Shown: positions 1 to 9,500, counted from the stretch's first letter. The stretch: 64,000 nucleotides of DNA from JAOEGB01 sp041262585 (GCF_041262585.1 NZ_JBGCBZ010000023.1:44624-108623); one strand, 5' to 3'. Notes: a model not told the origin generated them from the sequence alone. Translations and numbers: made by a program.

Positions 1-4
1 ATCT

Positions 5-931
5 TCACTGGATCTCCTCAGGGGTCAGGTGGTACCAGCCGTCGCGGGACATGGCCGTCGCGGTCAGCCCGTCGGCCAGGGCCGGCACGAGGGCCTCGCG
101 CACCGCCGTACGCCAGAGGGCGGCCAGGGCGGGGTCGGCGCGGCGCACGGCGACGATGTCCTCGGGGATCCGGCACCACACCGACCCGTCGCCGCGGGCG
201 AGGAACGGACGCCCGTCGGGCCCGGACGCGGGGTCCACCGCGACCGCCTCGAGGTCGGGGCCCTCCACGGTGACCTGCCTGGCCCGCGCGGCCTCGGCGG
301 TCCTGACTCCGGTCAGCGACCACTGCGCGGTGAGCCGGTCGGTCTCGTCCCCGGTGTTGACGCCGTCGTCGAGCGGGCCGTAGAAGTCGGGGAGGTACTC
401 GCGGGCCACGGCCCCGAGCTTCACCAGGTTGAACCGGGCGTTCCTGCGCACCAGCGGGTCGAAGGTCCACGCGATCGACGTGGCCCCGTGCCGCAGCGCC
501 CACGCCCGCTGCGCCAGCTTCAGCGCGAACCCCACTCCCCGGTCGGCGTACGGCGCGGCCGCGATCAGCGAGTAGACGCCGCGCGACCCGGGCGGCCCGA
601 AGACCGCCGCCGTCGCCCCCGCGAGCCCCGACCCGCCGTAGGCGACGTGCACCGCGCCGCCGGAGTGCGCGATGGCCCTCAGCACGTCGCCGGCGAGCGG
701 GTCCTGTCCCGGCGGGGACGCCCACACCTCGGCGAACATGCCGGCGACGGCGCGCAGCCGCCGGGGATCGCCGACCTCCTGGACGCGCACACCCGCCGCG
801 GAGGCCGCGGCCTCCGCGTGATGCGCCGCACCTGCAGGACTTTGCGCCGAATCCGCCATGCCTTCGGGGAGACCCTCGTCGTCGGACGTGGGAGAGGAGG
901 TGAACACGGACCCAGTCTGGGAAGCGGGCAC
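5..931 (-). CDS. GNAT superfamily acetyltransferase-like protein
   Basis: Predicted protein of 308 residues. It resembles the large GNAT proteins of the COG3375 type, whose acyl acceptor is unknown. Residues about 45-190 look like the acetyltransferase fold, with a glycine/alanine-rich stretch around GGSGLAGATAAVFGPP and the RGVGFALKLAQRAWALRHG segment in the place of the CoA-binding loop and helix. The family match is from recognition of overall pattern, not a search. The first 24 residues are low-complexity, and an internal ATG (MADSAQSPAG) may be the real start. The gene is divergent from the PucR-type regulator, so the two could share a control region. The stop codon lies 5 bases inside the window. 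Confidence 0.7.
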   Translation of the reverse strand: MPASQTGSVFTSSPTSDDEGLPEGMADSAQSPAGAAHHAEAAASAAGVRVQEVGDPRRLRAVAGMFAEVWASPPGQDPLAGDVLRAIAHSGGAVHVAYGGSGLAGATAAVFGPPGSRGVYSLIAAAPYADRGVGFALKLAQRAWALRHGATSIAWTFDPLVRRNARFNLVKLGAVAREYLPDFYGPLDDGVNTGDETDRLTAQWSLTGVRTAEAARARQVTVEGPDLEAVAVDPASGPDGRPFLARGDGSVWCRIPEDIVAVRRADPALAALWRTAVREALVPALADGLTATAMSRDGWYHLTPEEIQ

Positions 932-1011
932 CCGGCGCGGCTTCGGACCATCGGCCGGAAATGTTCCGGCCGAATTGTGGAATCGGTCAAAGCCCCATTT
1001 ACCATCACCAG

Positions 1012-2598
1012 GTGTTCACTTCGAGCGTCAAGCAGCTCCTCGACGCGCTCGGGCCGTCGTCGCTCCGCCTGATCGCCGCTCCGCGCGGCGGCGACGTCCC
1101 GGTGTCCGGCACGCTGATCCACGAACCGCGCGCGCCGTTGCCGAGGCTCGACGGAGCGCTCCTGCTCGCGGTCGGGACACGCCCCGCCAGGCCCCAGGCC
1201 GAGGAGCTGGTGCGGCGGGCCGCGGAGGCCGGGTTCGCCGGGGTCGTCGTGAAGCGCTACGGCGAGCCCGTCACCGAGCTGGCGGCGGTCGCCGAGGCCG
1301 CGGGAGCGGCGCTGCTGTCCGCCGACGAGGATCTGACCTGGCAGCAGCTCGACGCGCTGGTCTCCTCCGCGCTGTCGGACATCGCGTGCACCGGCCCCGG
1401 CGCGGCCGGACCCGACACCGGAGACCTGTTCGCGCTGGCGAACGCGATCGCGGGGGCGGTGGGCGGCGCCATGGCGATCGAGGATCCGCACCAGCGGATC
1501 CTGGCGTACTCCACGCTCGAAGGGCAGCCCATCGACGAGGACCGGCGGCAGGGCATCCTCGGCCTGCACGTGCCGTACGCGCCGGTCAACGAGGAGCAGT
1601 ACCGCCTGCTGGCCCGTACGAACGGGGTGTGCCGATTCCCGGCGGAGCCCGGCGGCCTGGCGCGGATGGCGGTGGCGGTGCGGGCCGGGGGCGAGTTGCT
1701 CGGCTCCCTCTGGGTGGTCGACGCCGACGACGACCTGGGCGAGGACGCGGAGCGGGCGCTCGACAACGCCGCCCACATCGCCGCCCTGCACCTGCTGCGC
1801 GCTCGCACGGCTCACGACCTCGCCCGGCGCCGGCGCGGCGACCTGCTCCGCCGGGTGCTGGAAGACCCGGCCAGCGCCACGGTGGTGGCCCCGCAGCTCG
1901 GCATGCGGCCCGACGCGAGCGCCGTCGTGGCCGCCTTCCTCATCACGTCCGACGATCCCGAGGGCGTGGTGGCGGCCCGAGCGGCGCTTCAGCTCACCGA
2001 CCTCGTGAGCCTGCACTGTGAGGCGCACTACGGCCGCCACGGCTGCGCCCTGATCGGCGGCACGGTCTACGCGCTGCTGCCCGCCGGGTCACCGGGGGCG
2101 GCGCACCGGAAGCTGATCACCGACATCGCGTCCCGGGCCCGGCGCGCCCTGCGAGTGCCCGTACGCGCGGCTCTGGGGTCCGTCGTCACCGGGCTGCGCG
2201 CGGCCGCCAAGTCCCGCGACGACGCGGACGCGGTGCTGCGCGCGCTGGCGAGCCGGGAGGAGGACGACCCCGGCGCTCCCGCCGTCGCGACGATCGACGA
2301 CGTCAGGCCGAGCGTCGCGCTGGCGGAGCTGGCCGAGCTGTCCACGCTGATGCCCCGGCTGTCGGAGGGCGCGGGACCGGTGATCCGCGCGCATGACCGC
2401 GAGCATGGCACGTCCTACGGCGACACGCTGCTGGCCTATTTCGCCTCCGGCGGCGACATCTCGGCGACGGCGCGGCGGCTCAACGTGCACCCCAACACCT
2501 GCAGGTATCGCCTCGGCAGAGCCGAGGAGATCTTCGGCCTGACGCTCGGCGACGCCGACGCGCGGCTGTTCCTCTGGCTCCAGCTGCGGCTGACCTGA
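1012..2598 (+). CDS. PucR family transcriptional regulator
   Basis: About 528 residues. The C-terminal 60 residues carry the PucR-type helix-turn-helix, seen as SATARRLNVHPNTCRYRLGR followed by the typical EEIFGLTLGDADARLFLWLQL ending split over the domain. The middle holds a GAF-like and GGDEF-like region seen in CdaR/PucR regulators. Such proteins control purine, amino-acid or sugar-acid catabolism, but the target here cannot be read from the sequence. An in-frame ATG lies 51 bases upstream at 961. I prefer the GTG at 1012 because family proteins usually begin close to the VKQLLDALG segment; neither start has a convincing ribosome site. The divergent GNAT gene is a plausible target. Confidence 0.8.
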   Translation: MFTSSVKQLLDALGPSSLRLIAAPRGGDVPVSGTLIHEPRAPLPRLDGALLLAVGTRPARPQAEELVRRAAEAGFAGVVVKRYGEPVTELAAVAEAAGAALLSADEDLTWQQLDALVSSALSDIACTGPGAAGPDTGDLFALANAIAGAVGGAMAIEDPHQRILAYSTLEGQPIDEDRRQGILGLHVPYAPVNEEQYRLLARTNGVCRFPAEPGGLARMAVAVRAGGELLGSLWVVDADDDLGEDAERALDNAAHIAALHLLRARTAHDLARRRRGDLLRRVLEDPASATVVAPQLGMRPDASAVVAAFLITSDDPEGVVAARAALQLTDLVSLHCEAHYGRHGCALIGGTVYALLPAGSPGAAHRKLITDIASRARRALRVPVRAALGSVVTGLRAAAKSRDDADAVLRALASREEDDPGAPAVATIDDVRPSVALAELAELSTLMPRLSEGAGPVIRAHDREHGTSYGDTLLAYFASGGDISATARRLNVHPNTCRYRLGRAEEIFGLTLGDADARLFLWLQLRLT

Positions 2599-2617
2599 GC
2601 GTGCCCGGCCTGCCGCC

Positions 2618-2785
2618 TCAGTCCCAGTGCGGTGGGCGTTCCTCCAGGTAGTGGGAATCGTCGGAGTCGGGGCGCCAATCGCCCCACCCGAGATCCGTGT
2701 CGTCGCTGGTCTGGTCGGGCAGCACCGGCAGTCCCTCGTCGAAGAGGTCCACCGGACGCATGTCATCCGGATGCTGCACAGTCAC
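2618..2785 (-). CDS. small acidic hypothetical protein
   Basis: A 55-residue protein rich in Asp, Pro and Trp, ending LEERPPHWD. It starts with GTG and contains DLFDEGLPVLPDQTSDDTDL and GWGDWRPDSDD. The frame continues open far upstream through the antisense of the next gene, but only this short part has natural-looking composition. It converges on the PucR gene, leaving 19 bases between the stops. It looks like the small acidic proteins common in Streptosporangiales genomes. No function is known to me. Confidence 0.55.
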   Translation of the reverse strand: MTVQHPDDMRPVDLFDEGLPVLPDQTSDDTDLGWGDWRPDSDDSHYLEERPPHWD

Positions 2786-2950
2786 GGGCCAATCGTATCG
2801 GCAACACCGGGAAGGATGACGCGCGAATTCCCCTCGTCCCGGCCGCACACGGCGGAGAAACGTCACCGTGGCACCCCCGGACATCTGTCGGCCCCCGAAG
2901 GTACGATGCCGGGACAGACAGCACGCCGGACGACCCCCCCGTGAGGCGGC

Positions 2951-5065
2951 ATGGCAACGCCAGCAGGATGGCGACGAGAAGGCAACCTGCCCGTGGAGCT
3001 CACCAGCTTCGTGGGCCGCACCCGGCTGCTCGCGTCGCTCAGACAGCGGCTGCAGGAGTCCCGGCTGGTCACCGTGACCGGGATCGGCGGCGTCGGCAAG
3101 TCCCGCACGGCGCTGCGCATCGCGCACCAGATCCGCCGGCAGTTCAGGGACGGCGTCTGGTACGCCGACCTGGCCCGGTTGCAGGATCCCGGGATGATCC
3201 ATCACACGATCACCGCCGCGCTCGGCATCGCCGACCAGCGGGCCAGGGACGGGGCGGACACGCTGGCGGAGTGGCTGGCCGACCGCGAGATCCTCCTGGT
3301 GCTGGACACCTGCGAGCACCTGGTCGAGGCCTGCGCCGAGCTCATCGAGCAGCTCCTCGACGCCGCGCCCAACCTGCGCGTTCTCGCGACGAGCCGCCGG
3401 TCGCTCAACTCGCGGTACGAGTACACGCTCGCCGTCCCACCGCTGACCGTGCCCGGTGACGACCCGGCGGAGAACCCGTACAACAACGAGGCCGTCGAGC
3501 TGTTCAGCGAGCGGGCGTCCGCCGTGGTGCCCGACTTCGTGGTCGACGAGGACACCATCACGGCCGTCGCGGAGCTGTGCCACCGCCTCGACGGGATCCC
3601 GCTGGCCATCGAGCTGGCCGCGGTCCGCCTCAAGACGCTGTCGGTCGAGCAGATCTTGGCCCTGCTCGCGGACCGGTTCAGCCTCCTCGCGGGCGCCAGC
3701 CGTACGGCACTGCCGCGGCACCAGACGCTCCGCGCGGCGATCGGGTGGAGCCACGAGCTGTGCGAGCCGGCCGAGCGGCTGCTGTGGGCCCGGCTGTCGG
3801 TCTTCGCGGGAGACTTCGAACTGGAGGCCGCCCGCTACGTCTGCGCGGGCGACGCCCTGGCGGCCGGCGGCATTGGGGACGTCGTCTCCGGCCTGGTCGA
3901 CAAGTCCGTGCTGCTGAGCTTCGCCACACCGGCGGGCCAGCGCTACCGGCTGATCGACACGCTGCGGCAGTACGGCGGGGAGTGGCTGGACAAGCTCGGC
4001 GAGACGGCCACGCTGCGCCGCCGTCACCGGGACTACTACCTCCAGCTCGCCGAGCGCAGCGAGCACTCCTGGTCCGGTCCGCGTCAGGTGCACTGGTTCA
4101 CGCGGATGCGGCAGGAGCACGACAACATCCGCGTCGCCCTGGACTACTGCCTCACCACCCCGGGCGAGGCGAAGGTCGGGCTGGAGCTGCTGTCGTCCCT
4201 GTGGTTCCTCTGGGTGGCCTGCGGGTTCGCCCGCGAGGGCACGGTCTACCTGGAGCGGGCGCTCAAGGCCAGCCCGACGCCGAGCAAGGAACGCTGCAAG
4301 GCGCTGTGGGTGCTCGCCTACATCCGCAGCGCCCAGGGCGACATGGCCGGCGCGCTCGCGGCGGCGGAGGAGTGCAGCACCGACGCGGTCCGGGTGGGCG
4401 ACTCGGGAGCCGTGCTGCTGGCCACCAAGATGCAGGGCACCGCCGCCATGCTGCAGGGCGACGCGAAGAAGGCCACGGCCCTGCTCGGCGTCGCCATCGA
4501 GTTCCACCGGGGAGGGCGCGAGCTCAACCCGGGGCTGCTGCCCGCGATCGTGGAGCTGTCGATGGTGCTGCTCGCCCAGGGCGACTTCCTGGAGGCCGAG
4601 GCGTTGCTGGCCGACTGCCTGAAGGTCTGCCGGGAGCGGGGCGAGCTGTGGCTGCGGTCCTACTGCTGGTATGTCACGTCGCTGATCCAGCGCGCCACCG
4701 ACCGGCGTGACGAGGCGCTGTCGAGCTGCAAGGAGGCGCTGCGCATCAAACGGCACTTCCACGACGTGCTCGGCGTCGTCCTCTGCGTGGACACGCTGGC
4801 GCGGCTCAGCCTCGATCTGGGCCGGCCCGACCGCACGGCGCTCCTCCTCGGCGCGGCCCAGGCCAACTGGCGGACCTTCGGCCTGCCCCAGTTCGGCTCG
4901 CCGTTCTTCACGGCGGAGCACGAGCAGTGTGTGAAGGAGTGCAGGAAGCTGATCGGCGACGCCGCCTACGAGGAGGCGTACGCCGAGGGAACGCGGCTCA
5001 ACCTGGGCGACCTCATCGAGTTCGCGCTGGACGACTTCGACGAGTTGCGCACTCCCCTGGACTGA
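2951..5065 (+). CDS. NB-ARC/TPR ATPase (STAND family, no DNA-binding domain)
   Basis: A 704-residue STAND ATPase. A P-loop GIGGVGKS lies at residues 44-51 and a Walker B-like LLVLDTCE near residue 115. The central part has the usual winged-helix features of NB-ARC proteins (GIPLAIELAAVRL, then LPRHQTLRAAIGWSHELCEP). The last 300 residues are alanine-rich helices of the TPR type. It lacks the N-terminal winged helix and BTAD domain of AfsR/SARP regulators and the C-terminal LuxR helix-turn-helix of related COG3903 proteins. It is therefore more likely a signalling ATPase than a direct DNA-binding regulator. Its inducer and partner are unknown. It converges on the terpene synthase with 12 bases between them. 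Confidence 0.85.
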   Translation: MATPAGWRREGNLPVELTSFVGRTRLLASLRQRLQESRLVTVTGIGGVGKSRTALRIAHQIRRQFRDGVWYADLARLQDPGMIHHTITAALGIADQRARDGADTLAEWLADREILLVLDTCEHLVEACAELIEQLLDAAPNLRVLATSRRSLNSRYEYTLAVPPLTVPGDDPAENPYNNEAVELFSERASAVVPDFVVDEDTITAVAELCHRLDGIPLAIELAAVRLKTLSVEQILALLADRFSLLAGASRTALPRHQTLRAAIGWSHELCEPAERLLWARLSVFAGDFELEAARYVCAGDALAAGGIGDVVSGLVDKSVLLSFATPAGQRYRLIDTLRQYGGEWLDKLGETATLRRRHRDYYLQLAERSEHSWSGPRQVHWFTRMRQEHDNIRVALDYCLTTPGEAKVGLELLSSLWFLWVACGFAREGTVYLERALKASPTPSKERCKALWVLAYIRSAQGDMAGALAAAEECSTDAVRVGDSGAVLLATKMQGTAAMLQGDAKKATALLGVAIEFHRGGRELNPGLLPAIVELSMVLLAQGDFLEAEALLADCLKVCRERGELWLRSYCWYVTSLIQRATDRRDEALSSCKEALRIKRHFHDVLGVVLCVDTLARLSLDLGRPDRTALLLGAAQANWRTFGLPQFGSPFFTAEHEQCVKECRKLIGDAAYEEAYAEGTRLNLGDLIEFALDDFDELRTPLD

Positions 5066-5077
5066 ACGCGGGACCGG

Positions 5078-6049
5078 TCAGCGCCAGGCGTCGACGTATC
5101 GGGAGCTGGTGAGCGAGTAGTCGACGCTGCCGCTGATCCAGTACTCCAGGCCCCTGGCGTAGGCGGACACGCACGGCGAGCGGAGCGAGTTGAGGACCGG
5201 GCCGAGCGCCACCATCTCGGCGACGGCCTGGTCGCGCATCCGCCCGATCCGGTCCATCGCCTGCTGGACGGTGCAGCCGGTGTGCCGGGCCAGCACGCTG
5301 ACCAGGTTGTTGCGGATGTTGGCCGCCGACCGCTCCTTGGCGTAGGAGATGAGGTCGTTGTCCCACACGACGACGTCGTTCGCGTGCTCGGTCATCGCGC
5401 GCACGGCGGGGTGCCGCCATTCGCCGGGGGTGAGCCGGCATTCGGCGGCCACGTCGATCAGGGCGAAGACCGTGAGCATCGCCCCGGTCCTGCGGCGCAT
5501 GAAGATGTAGTCGTCGATGGTGGGGACGACGTCGTCCTCCCGGTTGGCCGCCTCCCAGACCTGGGCGAACAGGTAGTCCTTGGTCATGGCGCGCCACCGG
5601 TCGAGCTGGTCGGCGTCGCCGTGGGCGGCGATCCGGGACTTGACGTCCAGCAGGGCGCGCGCGAAGACGTTCTCGACCGCCTCACCCCCGTCGAGGTCGT
5701 CGACGACGGTGTAGAGCTGGGGGAGGGTCCGGGCGATCTCGGCGGCCCGCCGGTCCGACTCGCAGAAGGCGTCGTCGAACGCGAAAAGCCACACGCACCA
5801 GTCGGTGACGAGCTGGCAGAGCTCCCGTGTCGCGTAGGGATACGTGCGCGCACCCAATAGTCCGTATCTGGCCTGGCGGAAACGCTCCAGGTGATCCTCG
5901 TCGCCGATCATCCCGGAAGCGGCGAGCCACGCCAGCGTTTCCCGGTCGACCTCTTCGACGTGCGGATTCACCGCGCTGGGGAAGGGGCTGGCGAGCGGGG
6001 GGATGCGGAGTGGGTGCCTACTGATGGGGTCCGCGGAGGTAGTAGCCAC
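5078..6049 (-). CDS. class I terpene synthase (terpene cyclase)
   Basis: About 323 residues, the usual size for a bacterial sesqui- or diterpene cyclase. The aspartate-rich Mg2+ motif reads DDAFCE at residues 92-97, and the NSE triad reads NDLISYAKE (N231, S235, E239). A C-terminal RY pair occurs in SRYVDAWR. Together these residues bind the diphosphate and three Mg2+ ions that ionise a prenyl diphosphate. Product and chain length cannot be predicted from the sequence. The GTG at 6049 is the first reasonable start, because the frame upstream has no ATG near natural-looking sequence. There is no prenyl transferase, P450 or methyltransferase beside it, so it is an orphan cyclase. Confidence 0.88.
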   Translation of the reverse strand: MATTSADPISRHPLRIPPLASPFPSAVNPHVEEVDRETLAWLAASGMIGDEDHLERFRQARYGLLGARTYPYATRELCQLVTDWCVWLFAFDDAFCESDRRAAEIARTLPQLYTVVDDLDGGEAVENVFARALLDVKSRIAAHGDADQLDRWRAMTKDYLFAQVWEAANREDDVVPTIDDYIFMRRRTGAMLTVFALIDVAAECRLTPGEWRHPAVRAMTEHANDVVVWDNDLISYAKERSAANIRNNLVSVLARHTGCTVQQAMDRIGRMRDQAVAEMVALGPVLNSLRSPCVSAYARGLEYWISGSVDYSLTSSRYVDAWR

Positions 6050-6120
6050 CCGCCCAGCATGACCATCGGCTGAATAGATCGCTAGACCAGCGGCATTTAA
6101 GGCTATTTCGGACTCTTGAC

Positions 6121-6513
6121 TTATTTTTCTAACAGCGCGACAAGCTCGGAGTTGCCGAACATGCGAGCGGTTTCCAGGGCGGACGGCGTGCCGGCCCGAG
6201 GGTCGGCGCCCGCGTCCACGAGCGCCCTGACCACCTCGGGTTCCTTCTTGAACACGGCGCCCGCCAGCGGGGTCTGCCCCCGGTCGTTGGCGAGATCCGG
6301 GTCCGCGCCCCGCTCGGCCAGGGCCCGGACCGTGCCGGCGTGCCCGTGGTAGGCCGCGAGCATCAGCAGCGTGTCGCCGTTCTGGTTCCTCAGGTTCACG
6401 GGCACCCCCGCGTCGACGTACGCGCACAACGGGCCGGTCTCCCCCGCCCTCGCGAGGCCGAACAGCTTGGTCGCCAGCTCTTCCACTTCCGGGTCCGGCT
6501 CCATACGAACCAT
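6121..6513 (-). CDS. ankyrin repeat protein
   Basis: A 130-residue protein made of about three ankyrin repeats. The consensus is seen as GDTLLMLAAYHGHAGTVRAL, then RGQTPLAGAVFKKEPEVVRAL, then a shorter TPSALETARMFGNSELVALL. Ankyrin repeats act as protein-binding surfaces; the partner is unknown. It starts with ATG at 6513 (MVRMEPDPE) and is divergent from the PAC2 gene, with 93 bases between them. A 71-base AT-richer gap separates it from the terpene synthase on the same strand, so co-transcription is possible but not evident. Confidence 0.85.
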   Translation of the reverse strand: MVRMEPDPEVEELATKLFGLARAGETGPLCAYVDAGVPVNLRNQNGDTLLMLAAYHGHAGTVRALAERGADPDLANDRGQTPLAGAVFKKEPEVVRALVDAGADPRAGTPSALETARMFGNSELVALLEK

Positions 6514-6606
6514 TGTCCACCGATAGGGTCCACCGCAATCGCAGGAATCCAGACGGTCCTCCGTCGGTTCACTAGGTAAAGACCCTTTGCGAAAGGCTGG
6601 GACACG

Positions 6607-7512
6607 GTGTTCGACCCCACGGATCTCTACCGGCTCGACGGGGACCTTCCCGAGCTGTCCGATCCGGTGCTGCTCTACCACCTGGAGGGGTTCGTGGACG
6701 CGGGTGGCGCCGGAAAGCTCGCCCTCGGGCACCTGCTCGCCGAGCTCGAGCACCGGATCGTGGCGACCTTTGACGTGGACCGCCTGCTCGACTACAGGTC
6801 CCGCAGGCCGACGATGACGTTCGACGGCGATCACTGGGTCGACTACGACGCGCCGGAACTGGTGGTCTGCCTCACCCACGACATGACCGGAACACCTTTC
6901 TTGATCATGATGGGCCCGGAGCCCGACCGGGAGTGGGAGCTGTTCACCGAGGCGATCGGCATGCTGGCCACCCGGCTGAAGGTGGGCAAGCTGGTGAGCG
7001 TGCACGGCATCCCCATGGGCGTCCCGCACACCCGCCCGCTGGGCCTCACGGCCCATGGCAGCCGTCCCGAGCTGGTCACCGGCCCGCCGAGCCCCTTCGG
7101 CAAGGTGCAGGTGCCGGGGAACATCGAGGCCCTGATCGAGTTCAGGCTGGGGGCCAAGGGCCACGACGCGCTCGGTTACGCCATCCACGTGCCCCACTAC
7201 CTGGCTCAGGCGGAATATCCCCAGGCCGCGGTGGCCGCACTTGAGGCGGTCACGCGCGGAACCGGTCTGGTGTTCCCCATGGACAGTCTCAGGGACGCCG
7301 CCGACAAGACCACGGCCGAGATCGAGGAGCAGATCAGCGCCTCGGCGGAGCTGTCCGGCGCCATCCAGGGGCTGGAGCAGCAGTACGACGCCTTCCAGTC
7401 GGGCGCCGAGCGGGAGAACCTCCTCGCCGAGAGCACTCCCATGCCGACCGGCGACGAACTGGCCGCCCAGTTCGAGGCATTCCTCGCCGAACGGGACGAC
7501 CGCGACAACTGA
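6607..7512 (+). CDS. PAC2 family protein
   Basis: A 301-residue PAC2-fold protein starting at GTG. The family is named after eukaryotic proteasome-assembly chaperone 2, and actinobacterial members are common near or far from proteasome genes. Recognisable segments are the early PVLLYHLEGFVDAGGAGKLA, the core TPFLIMMGPEPDREW, and a long helical C-terminus (TTAEIEEQISASAELSGAIQ). The biochemical role in bacteria is not established. The next gene starts 17 bases after this stop on the same strand, so the pair may be co-transcribed. Confidence 0.85.
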   Translation: MFDPTDLYRLDGDLPELSDPVLLYHLEGFVDAGGAGKLALGHLLAELEHRIVATFDVDRLLDYRSRRPTMTFDGDHWVDYDAPELVVCLTHDMTGTPFLIMMGPEPDREWELFTEAIGMLATRLKVGKLVSVHGIPMGVPHTRPLGLTAHGSRPELVTGPPSPFGKVQVPGNIEALIEFRLGAKGHDALGYAIHVPHYLAQAEYPQAAVAALEAVTRGTGLVFPMDSLRDAADKTTAEIEEQISASAELSGAIQGLEQQYDAFQSGAERENLLAESTPMPTGDELAAQFEAFLAERDDRDN

Positions 7513-7529
7513 TCCATTCGGCATATCGT

Positions 7530-8585
7530 GTGCTCATGCCGTACGAATCTGATGAGGTCCGCGTCGGGCTGGCGGGCTACGGCCCGGCCGGGTCGTTCTT
7601 CCACGCGCCGCTGATCGCGGCCACGCCCGGGCTGCGCCTCGCCGCCGTCGTCACCCGCGACCCCGTCAAGGCCGATCTCGTACGGCGGGACCACCCCGGT
7701 GCGGAGGTCGTCGGCTCCGCCGACGAGCTGTGGGACCGCTCGGATCTGATCGTCATCGCCTCCCCCAACCGGACCCACGTGCCGCTGGCCCAGGAGGCGC
7801 TGAAGGCGGGCCTCCCGGTCGTCGTGGACAAGCCGCTCGCCGGGACCACCGCCGAGGCACACGATCTCGTACGGCTGGCCCGCGACCGCGACCTCATGCT
7901 GACCGTCTTCCAGAACCGGCGCTGGGACGGCGACTTCCTCACCATCCGCCGCCTGCTTCCTGAGCTGGGCGACGTCCACCGCTTCGAGTCCCGGTTCGAG
8001 CGCTGGCGTCCGGTGCCGAAGGGCGGCTGGCGCGAGCTGGGCGGCCCGGACGACATCGGCGGCGTCCTCTTCGATCTCGGAAGCCATCTCGTCGACCAGG
8101 CGCTCCGCCTGTTCGGGCCGGCGTCGCGGGTCTACGCGGAGACCGACATCAGGCGTGCCGGAGTGAAGACCGACGACGACGCGTTCATCGCCCTGACCCA
8201 TGAGAGCGGGACGCGCTCCCACCTGTGGATGACCGCGGTGGCCGGGCAACTCGGGCCCCGGTTCCGGGTCCTCGGGTCCAAGGCCGCCTACGTGAAGTGG
8301 GGCCTCGACCCGCAGGAGGACCGTCTGCGGGCGGGCGAACGTCCGGGCGGCCCCGGCTGGGGCGCCGAGCCGGCCGAGCACTGGGGCGTGCTGGGCGTCG
8401 ACGGCGACAGCCGTACCGTCCCGACCGAGCCCGGGGCCTACCCCGAGTTCTACGCGGGCGTGGTGGCCTGCCTGCGGGAGGGCGCCCCGCCGCCCGTCAC
8501 GATGGAGACCGCCGTCGAGACCCTCGCCGTGCTGGAGGCCGCCAAGCGCTCCGCCACCACCCACACCGTCGTGGAGCCGACCTAG
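7530..8585 (+). CDS. Gfo/Idh/MocA family NAD(P)-dependent oxidoreductase
   Basis: A 351-residue oxidoreductase. The N-terminal Rossmann fold has the nucleotide loop GLAGYGPAGSFFHAP near residues 15-29. The family EKP-like motif reads VVDKPLAGT, where the lysine is the usual catalytic residue, and GGVLFDLGSHLVDQAL is the usual active-site helix with its histidine. Family members oxidise sugars, inositols and related polyols; the substrate is not predictable here. It starts at GTG 7530, with an ATG two codons on. It sits 17 bases downstream of the PAC2 gene. Confidence 0.88.
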   Translation: MLMPYESDEVRVGLAGYGPAGSFFHAPLIAATPGLRLAAVVTRDPVKADLVRRDHPGAEVVGSADELWDRSDLIVIASPNRTHVPLAQEALKAGLPVVVDKPLAGTTAEAHDLVRLARDRDLMLTVFQNRRWDGDFLTIRRLLPELGDVHRFESRFERWRPVPKGGWRELGGPDDIGGVLFDLGSHLVDQALRLFGPASRVYAETDIRRAGVKTDDDAFIALTHESGTRSHLWMTAVAGQLGPRFRVLGSKAAYVKWGLDPQEDRLRAGERPGGPGWGAEPAEHWGVLGVDGDSRTVPTEPGAYPEFYAGVVACLREGAPPPVTMETAVETLAVLEAAKRSATTHTVVEPT

Positions 8586-8642
8586 CGCGCCGCCTCCCAG
8601 GAAACCATGCATGATCACGGCGACGGTTGGCTGACCGGCTTT

Positions 8643-9440
8643 CTAGTGGCGGAGCCGGGAGCGCAGCGCCTCGGTGTCCTCAGCGGTCCATCCGTGGGCG
8701 TCGAGCCAGCCGAACGGGCCGCCGAACCTGTCGTCGAGCGTGGCGAGGAACTGGGCCATGTACTCGGGCCGGGGGAGGTGGCTGTCGGCGGGCTTGGAAT
8801 CCAGGTCGGCCCGGTAGGTCTCGCTGGCCCGTAGCCTCGCCAGGATCTTCTCCAGGCGTTCGCCGGTCGCCACGTAGTCCGCGATGATCGCGTCATGGGT
8901 GACCCCCGCGACCGCCAGCGCCAGCGCGCTCACGACCCCGGTGCGGTCCTTGCCCGCCGCGCAGTGGACCAGCGCCAGGCCGTCCTCACGGGCGAGCACC
9001 CGCAGCGCGGCCACGACCGAGTCGGGGCGGTCGCGCAGGTAGCCGTAGTAGAAGCCGGTGACGCGCAGCTCCGCGAAGGCCTCGTCGTCGCGCTCGTCCT
9101 GCCACGGCAGCGCCCGGTCGTCGATGGTGTCGGCCTCGACGTCGGTGAATCGGCCGCCCTCGGAGAACAGGCTGAGGTGGTGGATGCCGAGCTCCGGGAC
9201 CCGGGTGAGCGGTCCGGGCCCCTCCAGCCGGACCTCCGCGTCCGACCGGAGGTCGACCACGTGCCGCAGTTTGAGATCGCTGACGAGCTGGGTGACGTCT
9301 CTGCCGGTCAGCCCCTGGAGGTTGTCACCCCGCAGGATCCGGCCGAACCGGGTCGTCCCTCCGTCGGTGGTGGGGAGGCCGCCGAGGTCCCGTACGTTGA
9401 CCGCGCCTTCAAGGACTATCCAACGCTCTTGTTCGTTCAT
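8643..9440 (-). CDS. tyrosine-protein phosphatase (DSP/PTP-like)
   Basis: A 265-residue phosphatase of the bacterial protein-tyrosine/dual-specificity type. The P-loop signature HCAAGKDRTGV gives the nucleophilic Cys160 and phosphate-binding Arg166. The N-terminal NVRDLGGLPT and VVDLRSDAEV segments are typical of this group (Mycobacterium PtpB and relatives). It should hydrolyse phosphotyrosine, or phosphoinositides as some relatives do. There is no signal peptide. It is on the same strand as the upstream NB-ARC gene, 60 bases away. Confidence 0.88.
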   Translation of the reverse strand: MNEQERWIVLEGAVNVRDLGGLPTTDGGTTRFGRILRGDNLQGLTGRDVTQLVSDLKLRHVVDLRSDAEVRLEGPGPLTRVPELGIHHLSLFSEGGRFTDVEADTIDDRALPWQDERDDEAFAELRVTGFYYGYLRDRPDSVVAALRVLAREDGLALVHCAAGKDRTGVVSALALAVAGVTHDAIIADYVATGERLEKILARLRASETYRADLDSKPADSHLPRPEYMAQFLATLDDRFGGPFGWLDAHGWTAEDTEALRSRLRH

Positions 9441-9500
9441 CGCCCATGAGCTTATCCGCCGAGATGTACCGCGAGATGACGACTGTGTGGACGGCCGCTA

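Noticed and set aside
679..2040. A 453-residue antisense frame over the PucR gene
   Set aside because: Arg/Gly/Ala-rich composition and no recognisable domain; the PucR frame on the other strand is clear. It is a high-GC shadow.
2951..5065. An AfsR/SARP regulator
   Set aside because: The N-terminal winged helix and BTAD domain are absent, so only the NB-ARC and TPR parts match.
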